8,248 nucleotides of DNA from Methyloceanibacter sp. (GTDB lineage Bacteria > Pseudomonadota > Alphaproteobacteria > Rhizobiales > Methyloligellaceae). The translations under genes and the position numbers were made by a program. The stretch lies in contig JANWJA010000112.1 in the NCBI GenBank assembly GCA_025449615.1, positions 1 to 8,248 of the forward strand, in the 5' to 3' direction. The notes beneath the pieces were generated by a model. It saw only the letters and a list, made by a program, of their open reading frames with translations, was not told where the DNA came from and searched no databases. Below are positions 1 through 6,930 of the stretch, piece by piece (position 1 is the first letter of the stretch; each line of letters opens with the position of its first letter).

Positions 1-1053
1 AACACCGAGCCTGCCACGACTGAGATCGCCAAGACCGCACCGGTGCGCACCGGCAGTGCCAATCCTGAGATAGCGCCGTTGGTGCAGCGGGCTTCGTTAA
101 AGACAGATGACGGCGCTGTGTTGGCGCCGGGCGTCACTGTCACGATCGTGGAGCCGCAGGATGTCCCGGCATTGCCGAAGGACGGCGCTCAAGCAGTCCA
201 GACCAACATTCCGATGCCGCCTGAGGGCGTCGGGTCGTTGGCGCTTCGCACGGCGGCGGCGAATGGCGATGCGAAAGCGCAATACACTGTCGGCTATCGC
301 TATGCGCAAGGCGAAGGCGTTGCTCGCGATGCCGTCCAGGCCGCGGCCTGGTTCACTCTTGCGGCGAAGGCCGGGCTTGCGCCGGCGCAATACCGCCTCG
401 GCGTGCTCTATGAGCGCGGCGAAGGCGTTGCCAAGGATCACGTCAAGGCGCGCGACTGGTATGCCCGCGCCGCTGAGCTCGGCAACGTCAAGGCCATGCA
501 CAATCTCGCCGTGGCTGTGAGTGGAAGCACGGACGAGAGGCCGAACTATGTGCTGGCGTCGCGGTGGTTTGCGGAAGCCGCCGAGCGTGGTCTTGCCGAC
601 AGTCAGTACAATCTCGGCATTCTCACCGAGCACGGGCTCGGCACCCGCAAGAATCTGATGGAAGCCTATAAATGGTTCGCGCTTGCCGCGGCCACTGGCG
701 ATGCCGAAGCCGTGAAGCATCGCGACCTCGTCAAATTGCAGATGCCTGCGCAGATTGTGGCGGTTGCCGACAAGACGGTCGCGGCGTGGAAGCCCGCCGC
801 CGTCAATGCGGAGGCGAACGATGTCACCGAGCAACCGACCTGGCATGCCGAAGCCAACAGCCCCAACAGAGAGTTGGTCAGCCGCACGCAAGGTCTCCTG
901 AACAAGCTCGGCTATGACGTCGGAGCCCCAGACGGCAATCTTGGCGATCGCACCCGCGATGCCATCAAGAAATTTCAGCAGCGCAACGGGTTGGACGAGA
1001 CCGGCGAGGTCAGCATACCTCTCGTGACCAAGCTCGAACGTCTCACCAGCTGA
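1..1053 (+). CDS. Sel1-repeat protein with C-terminal peptidoglycan-binding domain (5' partial)
   Basis: The frame is open from the first base to a TGA at 1051-1053, so this is the last 350 residues of a longer protein; the GTG at 43 is an internal codon, not a convincing start. Numbering from the window edge, residues about 1-80 are low-complexity Ala/Pro/Thr/Val-rich linker. About 84-235 carry four Sel1-like (TPR-related) helical repeats, recognisable from recurring A-Q-Y-x-L-G and W-[FY]-x-x-A-A motifs with G-x-G-V/G-x-G-T turns. About 290-348 is a PG_binding_1 domain (L-x-x-L-G-Y-D-x-G-x-x-D-G-x-x-G-x-x-T, then the F-Q-x-x-N-G-L motif). Sel1 repeats mediate protein-protein contacts and the last domain binds cell-wall peptidoglycan, so this half is probably periplasmic. 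The order repeats-then-PG-binding is that of the periplasmic part of PodJ-type polarity proteins in Alphaproteobacteria; that identity is inference, because the coiled-coil and membrane half is not visible. Confidence 0.85.
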   Translation, partial: NTEPATTEIAKTAPVRTGSANPEIAPLVQRASLKTDDGAVLAPGVTVTIVEPQDVPALPKDGAQAVQTNIPMPPEGVGSLALRTAAANGDAKAQYTVGYRYAQGEGVARDAVQAAAWFTLAAKAGLAPAQYRLGVLYERGEGVAKDHVKARDWYARAAELGNVKAMHNLAVAVSGSTDERPNYVLASRWFAEAAERGLADSQYNLGILTEHGLGTRKNLMEAYKWFALAAATGDAEAVKHRDLVKLQMPAQIVAVADKTVAAWKPAAVNAEANDVTEQPTWHAEANSPNRELVSRTQGLLNKLGYDVGAPDGNLGDRTRDAIKKFQQRNGLDETGEVSIPLVTKLERLTS

Positions 1054-1079
1054 CGTAAGTCAGCACAAGATCGAAGCGA

Positions 1080-1122
1080 ACCGGAAGCCAGAATCTCAAT
1101 TCTGGCTTCTGTCGTTTCCGGT
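1080..1122 (+). terminator. Strong hairpin downstream of the Sel1-repeat gene, probable terminator
   Basis: An 11-bp perfect inverted repeat, GAAGCCAGAAT (1084-1094) with ATTCTGGCTTC (1099-1109), closes a four-base loop 30 bases after the stop codon. A second inverted repeat, ACCGGAA (1080-1086) with TTCCGGT (1116-1122), flanks it, and the left arms overlap by three bases. Position and stem strength suit transcription termination. The downstream tract (TGTCGTTTCC) is only weakly T-rich, so it may instead act as a 3'-end stabilising structure or a factor-dependent stop. Confidence 0.5.
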
Positions 1123-1224
1123 CTGCGGCATCGAGGTCCTAAGACCTGGCTTCGGGTTGACAGGCCGCTCGCGCGCGAACAGTTTGGGTAGAATCAAAAA
1201 TTCGCAAAGGCCTCATCCCAGCCA

Positions 1225-2154
1225 ATGCTCCAAGTCTACCTGCCCATCGCCGAAATCTCCGTCAACCTGCTGGTGATGCTGGGTCTTGGAGCCGCAGTCG
1301 GCTTTCTCTCAGGCATGTTCGGCGTCGGCGGCGGCTTCCTGCTGACGCCACTTTTAATGTTCTCCGGCATCCCACCGGCGATCGCAGTGACGACTTGCGC
1401 CAACCAAATTGTCGCGTCCTCGGTCTCCGGCGCGCTGGTGCAATGGCGCCGCGACAACATCGATCTCAAAATGGGCGCGGTGCTGATCATTGGCGGCTTG
1501 GCGGGCGCGGTCGTCGGCGTGTGGCTCGTTGGGGCGCTGCGGGAGGCGGGGCAAGCCGACTTGATGATCTCGCTGTCCTATGTCGCCTTTCTCGGGCTGA
1601 TCGGCGGCCTGATGCTCGCGGAAAGCATTCGCGCCATTCAGAGAGCAAGAGCCGGGGTCCCGGCCCGGCCGCGCAAGCCCGGCCAACATAATTGGATTCA
1701 CGGGCTGCCGTTCAAGATGCGCTTCCCGCGCTCGCGTCTCTATATCAGCGCCATCCCGCCGCTCCTGATCGGCGCTCTGGTCGGATTCCTGGCGTCGTTT
1801 CTCGGCGTCGGCGGCGGCTTCGTCATGGTGCCGGCGCTGATCTATCTGCTAAGGATGCCGACCAATATCGTGATCGGAACTTCGCTGTTTCAGATCATCT
1901 TCATCACGGCGATCGTCACGCTGCTGCACGCCACGTTCAACCACACGCTCGATCTTGTGCTCGCGGTGCTGCTGATTGCCGGCGGCGTGGTTGGAGGGCA
2001 TTTCGGCGCGCAGGCCGGACAGAAATTGAAGGGCGAGCAACTCAGGCTCATGCTTGCACTCATCGTGCTCGCAGTCGCTATCCGGATCTTGTTCGATCTC
2101 GTGCTACCGCCGGATGACCTCTACAGCCTCACGCCGCTGGGGACCAAGCTATGA
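1225..2154 (+). CDS. Sulfite exporter TauE/SafE family permease
   Basis: A 309-residue integral inner-membrane protein of the TauE/SafE family (PF01925), whose members export or transport small anions such as sulfite, sulfoacetate or other organosulfur compounds. Hydrophobic segments lie near residues 14-45, 50-72, 84-106, 113-136, 175-207, 216-236, 242-264 and 272-295, giving about eight helices. The family's internal duplication is plain: FGVGGGFLLTPLL (32-44) and LGVGGGFVMVPAL (193-205). A basic loop at about 139-172 separates the halves and is likely cytoplasmic. The ATG at 1225 is chosen because the first helix needs it; its ribosome site is poor (AAAGG at 1206-1210, 14 bases away). The gene overlaps the next by ATGA, so both are likely translated together. 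Substrate cannot be read from the sequence; no sulfur-metabolism gene is adjacent. Confidence 0.9.
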   Translation: MLQVYLPIAEISVNLLVMLGLGAAVGFLSGMFGVGGGFLLTPLLMFSGIPPAIAVTTCANQIVASSVSGALVQWRRDNIDLKMGAVLIIGGLAGAVVGVWLVGALREAGQADLMISLSYVAFLGLIGGLMLAESIRAIQRARAGVPARPRKPGQHNWIHGLPFKMRFPRSRLYISAIPPLLIGALVGFLASFLGVGGGFVMVPALIYLLRMPTNIVIGTSLFQIIFITAIVTLLHATFNHTLDLVLAVLLIAGGVVGGHFGAQAGQKLKGEQLRLMLALIVLAVAIRILFDLVLPPDDLYSLTPLGTKL

Positions 2155-2930
2155 AGCGCGCTCCCGCGATCATGGCATTTTGGCTCGCGACAATTGGCGT
2201 CGCATGTGCCGACGATCCCCCGGCGCAAGAGCAGGTGCAGTCGGATATCTCCACCCGGGAGATCGCGATCCAATCCAATTTCACCGGGATCGAGATCGTG
2301 CTGTTCGGCGCCATCGATTTCACCAGCGTGCCGGCCATCGACGAAACGCAATACGATGTGATCATGGTGGTACGCGGTCCCGACGAACCGGTGGTGATGC
2401 GGCGGAAAGAACGCACGATAGGGCTGTGGGTCAACGGACCGTCGGAAGTGTTCCAGTCCGCACCCAGTTTCTACGCCGTGCTGGCATCGCGGCCGCTTCG
2501 GGCCATTGCACCGGAGGCGACGCTGAAAAAACTGGGAGTTGGTTTTGCGGAGCTCGATTTGGGCGCCGAGCCGACCGACGAGGTGAACAGAGCGCGGTTT
2601 CGCTCAAGTCTGATCCGGCTAAAAGAGGATCGCGGCCTCTTTTTGGAGTCCGACGATGCGATCAGCTTCATTGGGCGAAGTCTGTTCAGGGGCAGCGTGG
2701 ACCTGCCGGTCAGTGTCCCGATCGGGACCTATACGACACAAGTTTATCTGTTCCGCGATGGCAAGCTGCTGAGCCAAGACGACAGCACGCTGCAAGTGCA
2801 TAAAGTCGGCTTCGAGCGCATCGTCTATCTGCTCGCCTTCCGCTATCCCTTTATCTATGGGCTGATCGCCGTGGTGATCGCGGTGGTCGCCGGGCTGATC
2901 ACTTGGGCCATCTTCGGGCGGCGGGATTAG
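2151..2930 (+). CDS. TIGR02186 family (PF09608) membrane-anchored periplasmic protein
   Basis: A 259-residue protein of unknown function recognised as the alphaproteobacterial TIGR02186/Alph_Pro_TM family. Residues 1-20 form a signal peptide (basic start, hydrophobic core, cleavage probably after A-C-A before DD). Residues about 33-220 form a hydrophilic, beta-rich region, including the family-typical stretch FTGIEIVLFGAI near 44-55 and the V-V-R-G-P near 73-77. Residues about 233-256 are a single C-terminal membrane helix ending in a short basic tail (GRRD), so the bulk should sit in the periplasm, anchored at its C-terminus. The start at 2151 overlaps the TauE/SafE stop (ATGA) and has GGGGA at 2139-2143, seven bases upstream. 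Coupling to the exporter suggests an accessory role in anion transport or in sensing its product, but this is inference. It ends seven bases before the convergent pdeM stop. Confidence 0.9.
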   Translation: MKRAPAIMAFWLATIGVACADDPPAQEQVQSDISTREIAIQSNFTGIEIVLFGAIDFTSVPAIDETQYDVIMVVRGPDEPVVMRRKERTIGLWVNGPSEVFQSAPSFYAVLASRPLRAIAPEATLKKLGVGFAELDLGAEPTDEVNRARFRSSLIRLKEDRGLFLESDDAISFIGRSLFRGSVDLPVSVPIGTYTTQVYLFRDGKLLSQDDSTLQVHKVGFERIVYLLAFRYPFIYGLIAVVIAVVAGLITWAIFGRRD

Positions 2931-2937
2931 AGCGAGA

Positions 2938-3660
2938 TCAGTCGGGCAGCAGAGAGCGCGCCAGCACCGGATAGACGGTGGAGCGGCCCATCATCCAGGC
3001 TTCGAGCCTCGGCCGGGTAAAGAGCCCGGTGAACGCTTCATCAAGCACGTTGAGGCCGCCAGTATAGGCGCCGAAAGCGGGCATCACGATGCGCCTTCCG
3101 TCGGTGGCGAAGCATTTCCGCCTCACCACCTCACCGCGTCGCGCGATGCGCGCGGCTGGATGGAGGTGGCCGGCGATCTCGGGCGTCGCAGCGTCAGGCG
3201 ACGGCTCATGACGCAGCGTGATGCCGGCGATGGTGAGCGCGGCACAGACAATGCCGCCAATGCTCAGCGGCAATTCCGGGTCGTGGTTGCCGGTGATCCA
3301 GAACCATTCTCGGCCCTCTTGTAAGCGCGCAATCTCGTCACGGTCTTCCATCCCGAGTCGGGTGGCAACCTCGCTAGTATGGAAACTATCGCCAAGCGCC
3401 ACGATTCGGGACGGCGCCAGGTTCATGATCAGAGCGGCAAGCCCACGAAGCGTAGTGCGGCTATCGTAAGGCGGCAGCATCTTGCCCCTCGCAGCATAGG
3501 CTGCGCCCTTTTCGAGATGCAGATCGGCCACGATCAGCGTCTGCTCTGCTTCCCAGTAGATGGCGCCGGCCGCGAGCGGCTTCAGCGCATGATGAGCGAG
3601 CAGAATGACCGAAGGGAGCTCGGGCATACCCGTACCGGTATTAATGTTTGCGCGCAGCAT
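2938..3660 (-). CDS. pdeM: Ligase-associated DNA damage response endonuclease PdeM
   Basis: A 240-residue calcineurin-like metallophosphoesterase of the TIGR04123 type, a nuclease/phosphodiesterase linked to the bacterial ATP-dependent DNA-ligase repair module. Visible metal-binding motifs are D-L-H (46-48, in VADLHLEKG), GDSFH (90-94, D91), GNHD (124-127), H151 in LRHEP and GHLH (164-167); the C-terminal PAFGAYTGGLN (194-204) is also typical. All expected metal ligands are present, so it should be active. The frame is open back to 3813, but that extension is antisense-quality Arg/Trp-rich shadow of the helicase frame. The ATG at 3660 is chosen because GGAGG lies nine bases upstream; an ATG at 3627 is a weaker alternative. 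The gene overlaps the helicase 3' end by 20 bases, so the two are probably one transcript with coupled translation. The ligase and exonuclease partners are not in the window. Confidence 0.9.
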   Translation of the reverse strand: MLRANINTGTGMPELPSVILLAHHALKPLAAGAIYWEAEQTLIVADLHLEKGAAYAARGKMLPPYDSRTTLRGLAALIMNLAPSRIVALGDSFHTSEVATRLGMEDRDEIARLQEGREWFWITGNHDPELPLSIGGIVCAALTIAGITLRHEPSPDAATPEIAGHLHPAARIARRGEVVRRKCFATDGRRIVMPAFGAYTGGLNVLDEAFTGLFTRPRLEAWMMGRSTVYPVLARSLLPD

Positions 3661-6220
3661 GCTGCATGACCTCCGCCAGCAACTCCTCCACCGTCTCGCG
3701 GAGCAGGCTTTCCCTCGCCTCGCCGGGGATGCTTTCACGGCCGATCTCCAGCATGACCGGGACCGCCAGCGGCGAAACGTGCTCCAGCCGAATATGCCTG
3801 ATTCGACCCACAATGCGCTGCAAGAAACCCCCTAGCCTGCCGACGTCGAGCATCCCGGTAGCGGCATCGGCCCATGCAGCCTGGAGGAGAATATGGTCAG
3901 GCTCGTGCTGGCGAAGCACGTCGTAGATGAGATCGGAGGAGACGGTCATCTGCCGTCCCGTCTTCTCTTGGCCAGGATGACGGCGCTCGATCAGGCCGGA
4001 GATGGTGGCGCAGACTCTGAACGAACGCTTCATCAGGCTCGACTCGGCGAGCCAGGCGTCGAGATCGTCGCCGAGCATATCCTTGTCGAATAATTTGGCG
4101 AGATCGAGTCGACCGTTTTCAATCATGGCGCCCATATCGCCGAGTCCCCAAACGGCGAGCGCATATTCATTGGCGACGAAGCCGAGGGGCCGCGCGTGAG
4201 CACGCTCAAGTCTCCGCGTCAGCAACATGCCGAGGCTTTGATGCGCGAGCCGTCCCTCGAAAGGATAGCAGACGAGATAGAAGCGTTGTCCGCGCGGGAA
4301 GGTCTCAACCAGCATCTCATTGGCTTCGGGAACGACGGAGATTTCGGCCTGAAGGCGGAGCCAATCGGAGACTTGCGCCGGGAGACGCGACCAGGCGTCT
4401 TCGACAGCCAACAGATCGCGCACGCGGGAGGCAAGATAAGTCGAGAGCGGAAACTTGCCGCCGTCATAGGTCGGGATCTTCGGCTCAGTGGAATTGGCGC
4501 GGGTGACGATGGCGTCCATCTCGCGCAAGCCCTCGAAGCGGAGCACTTCGCCTGCGAAGATGAAGCTGTCGCCTGGCACGAGCTGCTCGATGAACCATTC
4601 CTCGACCTCGCCGAGAACGCGGCCCGCGACGAGAACGCTTTTCGGCTTCAGCTCGCCGCCGCGGCCGCGCGCGAGCCGCACCTTCAGCATCGGCGCCTCG
4701 ACGATGGTGCCGACATTCAGACGATATTGCCGTGCGAGCCTCGGATGGCTCAAACGAAGCTTGCCGTCCGGGGTTGGCTTCAGCTTGGCGTAGCGATCGT
4801 AGCTCGCAAGCGCATAGCCGCCGGTCGCGACAAATTGTACAATCTTATCAAAGACGTGGCGAGTTAACCCCTGGTAGGGTGCGGCACTCGTCACCTCCCG
4901 GAACAGCTCATCGGCTGAGAAGGGTCCGCTGCAAGCCATGCCGAGCACGTGCTGGGCCAGCACATCGAGCGCGCCCGGACGCGAGGGCGGCGTGTCTTGC
5001 GCGCCGACTTCCGCCGCTTCGAGCGCGGCCTGGCACTCGATCACCTCGAAGCGATTGGCGGGGACGAGCAGCGCCTTGGAAGGTTCATCGAGTCTGTGGT
5101 TGGCGCGGCCGATACGTTGCGCCAAGCGGCTCGCGCCTTTCGGCGCGCCGACATTGATGACGAGATCGACATCGCCCCAGTCGATGCCAAGATCGAGCGT
5201 CGAGGTGCAGACCACGGCGCGGAGCTTGCCGGCGACCATGGCGGCTTCGACTTTGCGGCGCTGACCGACATCGAGCGAGCCGTGATGCAGCGCGATGGGG
5301 AGATTGTCGTCGTTCATGCGCCACAGCGCGTGGAACAGCATCTCGGCTTGCGAGCGGGTGTTGACGAACATCAGCGACAGGCGATGCGATTTGATCGCCT
5401 GGTAGATTTCTGGAAGCGCGTAACGGGCGGAGTGACCGGCCCAAGGCAGCTCGGCTTCAGAGTCAAGGATGGTGATGTCCGGCTTGGCGCCGGCGGAAGC
5501 AACCACTACTTCGGCGAAGCGCGTGGTCTCGATGCCTTGTTGGGAGACAAGATAGGCGGCGAGCTCGGACGGCCGCGCGACCGTCGCCGAAAGACCGATC
5601 GCGGTCAGCTCGGGCGAGAGGGTGCGGAGCCGCGCCAGATCGAGGCTAAGCAGATCGCCACGCTTGCTCGAGGCGAGCGCGTGCAATTCGTCCAGCACCA
5701 CCATGCGGAGCGACCCGAATAAATGCGCAGCATCAGGATGAGACAGCATCAGCGCGATCTGCTCCGGCGTGGTCAGCAAAATGTCTGGGGGCAATTGGCG
5801 CTGATGTGCGCGCCGTGAGGGCGGCGTGTCGCCGGTGCGAGTCTCGAGCGTGATGGGGAGTTTCATCTCGGCGACGGGATCGGAGAGGTTCCGCGCGATA
5901 TCGACCGCGAGCGCCTTCAGCGGCGAGACATAAAGGGTGTGAATGGACCGCGCAGGCTTGGTCCGATGACGCGCGGCAAGATCGACCAGGCTCGGCAAGA
6001 AGCCGGCCAGCGTCTTGCCGGCGCCGGTCGGCGCGATCAGCAACGTATCGCGACGGTCCTCGGCGAGCTTGAGTAGCTGCAATTGGTGCGCATGCGGGCT
6101 CCAACCACGACGCGCGAACCAGGAGGCAAAGGGCTCGGGCAGAGGCGGGACAAGCACCGGTCCCGGGCGGCCTTCGCCTTCCGCCTCCAACTGCCGCTTG
6201 ACCTTCGCCGCCTGCTTCAC
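3641..6220 (-). CDS. Ligase-associated DNA damage response DEXH box helicase (Lhr-like)
   Basis: An 859-residue superfamily 2 ATP-dependent helicase of the TIGR04121 type, related to Lhr. Motifs in order: N-terminal W-S-P-H-x-H-Q motif (40-46), Walker A APTGAGKT (63-70), TPEQ (151-154), DELH Walker B box (177-180), SAT (211-213), motif IV/V region STLDLGIDWGDVDLVIN (340-356) and motif VI QRIGRANHR (368-376). The rest, to about 859, is the Lhr-type winged-helix and accessory region, all apparently intact. It should translocate on single-stranded DNA and unwind duplex during repair, working with PdeM, an exonuclease and an ATP-dependent ligase. No ATG exists at the 5' end. Adjacent TTG (6223) and GTG (6220) codons are possible starts; GGAG at 6229-6232 stands eight bases before the GTG, which I prefer. 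The first 25 or so residues are a basic, Pro/Gly-rich extension before the helicase core. The last 20 bases overlap pdeM. Confidence 0.92.
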   Translation of the reverse strand: MKQAAKVKRQLEAEGEGRPGPVLVPPLPEPFASWFARRGWSPHAHQLQLLKLAEDRRDTLLIAPTGAGKTLAGFLPSLVDLAARHRTKPARSIHTLYVSPLKALAVDIARNLSDPVAEMKLPITLETRTGDTPPSRRAHQRQLPPDILLTTPEQIALMLSHPDAAHLFGSLRMVVLDELHALASSKRGDLLSLDLARLRTLSPELTAIGLSATVARPSELAAYLVSQQGIETTRFAEVVVASAGAKPDITILDSEAELPWAGHSARYALPEIYQAIKSHRLSLMFVNTRSQAEMLFHALWRMNDDNLPIALHHGSLDVGQRRKVEAAMVAGKLRAVVCTSTLDLGIDWGDVDLVINVGAPKGASRLAQRIGRANHRLDEPSKALLVPANRFEVIECQAALEAAEVGAQDTPPSRPGALDVLAQHVLGMACSGPFSADELFREVTSAAPYQGLTRHVFDKIVQFVATGGYALASYDRYAKLKPTPDGKLRLSHPRLARQYRLNVGTIVEAPMLKVRLARGRGGELKPKSVLVAGRVLGEVEEWFIEQLVPGDSFIFAGEVLRFEGLREMDAIVTRANSTEPKIPTYDGGKFPLSTYLASRVRDLLAVEDAWSRLPAQVSDWLRLQAEISVVPEANEMLVETFPRGQRFYLVCYPFEGRLAHQSLGMLLTRRLERAHARPLGFVANEYALAVWGLGDMGAMIENGRLDLAKLFDKDMLGDDLDAWLAESSLMKRSFRVCATISGLIERRHPGQEKTGRQMTVSSDLIYDVLRQHEPDHILLQAAWADAATGMLDVGRLGGFLQRIVGRIRHIRLEHVSPLAVPVMLEIGRESIPGEARESLLRETVEELLAEVMQHAARKH
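3670..3674 (-). promoter_or_regulatory. Shine-Dalgarno site setting the pdeM start
   Basis: On the minus strand GGAGG stands nine bases before the ATG at 3660, inside the last codons of the helicase. It favours this start over the longer open frame and over the ATG at 3627, whose upstream sequence has no comparable motif. Confidence 0.6.
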
Positions 6221-6280
6221 CAATTCTGCTCCAGAGGGTCGATCCGGGATTCGCGCCCGACAAATAAGGGAGACCTAGAC

Positions 6281-6586
6281 ATGGAACGCATATTTGGCGG
6301 GAATCCGGCGTTGGTCCTGATCCGCCTCGTGGTCCTATCCCTTATTGTGGGCGTTCTCTTGGCCGCGCTCGGCTTCAGCCCGTTCGACATTATCGACAGC
6401 ATCCGCCGGCTTTTCGAGCGAATCTATGACATGGGCTTTGCCGCCGTCGAGAAGGCGTTGCGTTATTTCCTGCTCGGCGCGGTGATCGTGTTCCCGGTCT
6501 GGCTGATCGCGCGGGTCTTCAAGCTGTTGGGCCGCGGCACAAGCGACGACGTGGCCGACGCCAATTCGCGTAATCGCGGCGCCTAG
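6281..6586 (+). CDS. DUF6460 family small membrane protein
   Basis: A 101-residue protein recognised as DUF6460, of unknown function. It has two hydrophobic segments, about 11-31 (LVLIRLVVLSLIVGVLLAAL) and about 62-80 (YFLLGAVIVFPVWLIARVF), separated by an amphipathic stretch with FDIIDSIRRLFERIYDMGF, and a short polar tail. It should be an inner-membrane hairpin protein. The ATG at 6281 is chosen over the open frame reaching back to 6083 because GGGAG (6268-6272) lies eight bases upstream and the extension merely mirrors the helicase gene. It is transcribed away from the helicase across a 60-base gap, so their promoters must overlap or lie inside the flanking coding sequence. A TTGACC at 6198-6203 has no good -10 partner, so I call no promoter. 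Its TAG stop overlaps that of arsC. Confidence 0.85.
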   Translation: MERIFGGNPALVLIRLVVLSLIVGVLLAALGFSPFDIIDSIRRLFERIYDMGFAAVEKALRYFLLGAVIVFPVWLIARVFKLLGRGTSDDVADANSRNRGA

Positions 6587-6930
6587 AGGATAGAAAGCAC
6601 ATTTTCCGGCGGGCGTCCTATCGCCGCCTTGTTGCCGTTCACAACGATTGGCCGCTGCAGCAGGATCGGATTGGCCGAGATCAGCGCGAGCAGTTCGTCG
6701 TCACTGACTTTCCGGTCTTTCAGGCCAAGCTCGGCATAGCGGGTTTCGGTGTCGCGGACGATATCGCGCGGCTTGAGTCCGAGCTTCCGCGCAATGCCCT
6801 TGAGTTCCAGAGCGCTCGGCGTCGCCTTCAGATACTCAATGATCCGAGGCTCGATGCCGTGCTGTTTCAGCAGCGCAAGCGTCTCGCGCGATTTGGTGCA
6901 ACGCGGATTGTGGTAAATGGTGATTGTCAT
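6583..6930 (-). CDS. arsC: ArsC-family glutaredoxin-type arsenate reductase
   Basis: A 115-residue thioredoxin-fold reductase of the ArsC family; such enzymes reduce arsenate to arsenite with glutathione and glutaredoxin in the cytoplasm. The active-site loop is YHNPRCTKSR with Cys11. Compared with plasmid R773 ArsC (Cys12, Arg60, Arg94, Arg107), Cys11, Arg59, Arg93 and Arg106 fall at a constant offset of one, so the catalytic cysteine and all three arsenate-binding arginines appear conserved. The loop resembles the chromosomal E. coli YfgD type (HNPRCSKSR) more than plasmid ArsC, and no arsB, arsR or acr3 is nearby, so arsenate may not be the physiological substrate. The ATG at 6930 is chosen over the in-frame ATG at 6945 because it overlaps the pyrD stop (ATGA) and has GGAG (6936-6939) five bases upstream. 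Translation is probably coupled to pyrD. Confidence 0.85.
   Translation of the reverse strand: MTITIYHNPRCTKSRETLALLKQHGIEPRIIEYLKATPSALELKGIARKLGLKPRDIVRDTETRYAELGLKDRKVSDDELLALISANPILLQRPIVVNGNKAAIGRPPENVLSIL

Noticed and set aside
97..891. 264-codon open frame on the minus strand opposite the Sel1-repeat gene
   Set aside because: Arg/His/Leu-rich composition with no recognisable domain; it mirrors the strong codon bias of the plus-strand gene, which has clear Sel1 and PG-binding motifs.
1050..1063. Small palindrome CTGAC-GTAA-GTCAG at the stop codon of the Sel1-repeat gene
   Set aside because: Five base pairs around a four-base loop are common by chance and no repeat of it occurs nearby.
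1157..1194. TTGACA (1157-1162) and TAGAAT (1189-1194) as a sigma-70-type promoter for the TauE/SafE gene
   Set aside because: The spacer is 26 bases, far beyond the usual 16-18, and neither element has a good partner at normal spacing. A promoter is expected in this gap but I cannot place it.
3661..3813. 51-codon N-terminal extension of pdeM
   Set aside because: It is Arg/Trp/Cys/Ser-rich, overlaps the helicase C-terminal frame, and a strong GGAGG points to the ATG at 3660.
4949..5722. 257-codon plus-strand open frame opposite the helicase
   Set aside because: It lies wholly over the conserved helicase motifs, is full of Arg/Gly/Asp as expected of a high-GC shadow, and lacks a family signature.
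6083..6280. 66-codon N-terminal extension of the DUF6460 gene
   Set aside because: It is antisense to the helicase N-terminus, Arg-rich, and the ATG at 6281 has a good ribosome site and the expected family start.
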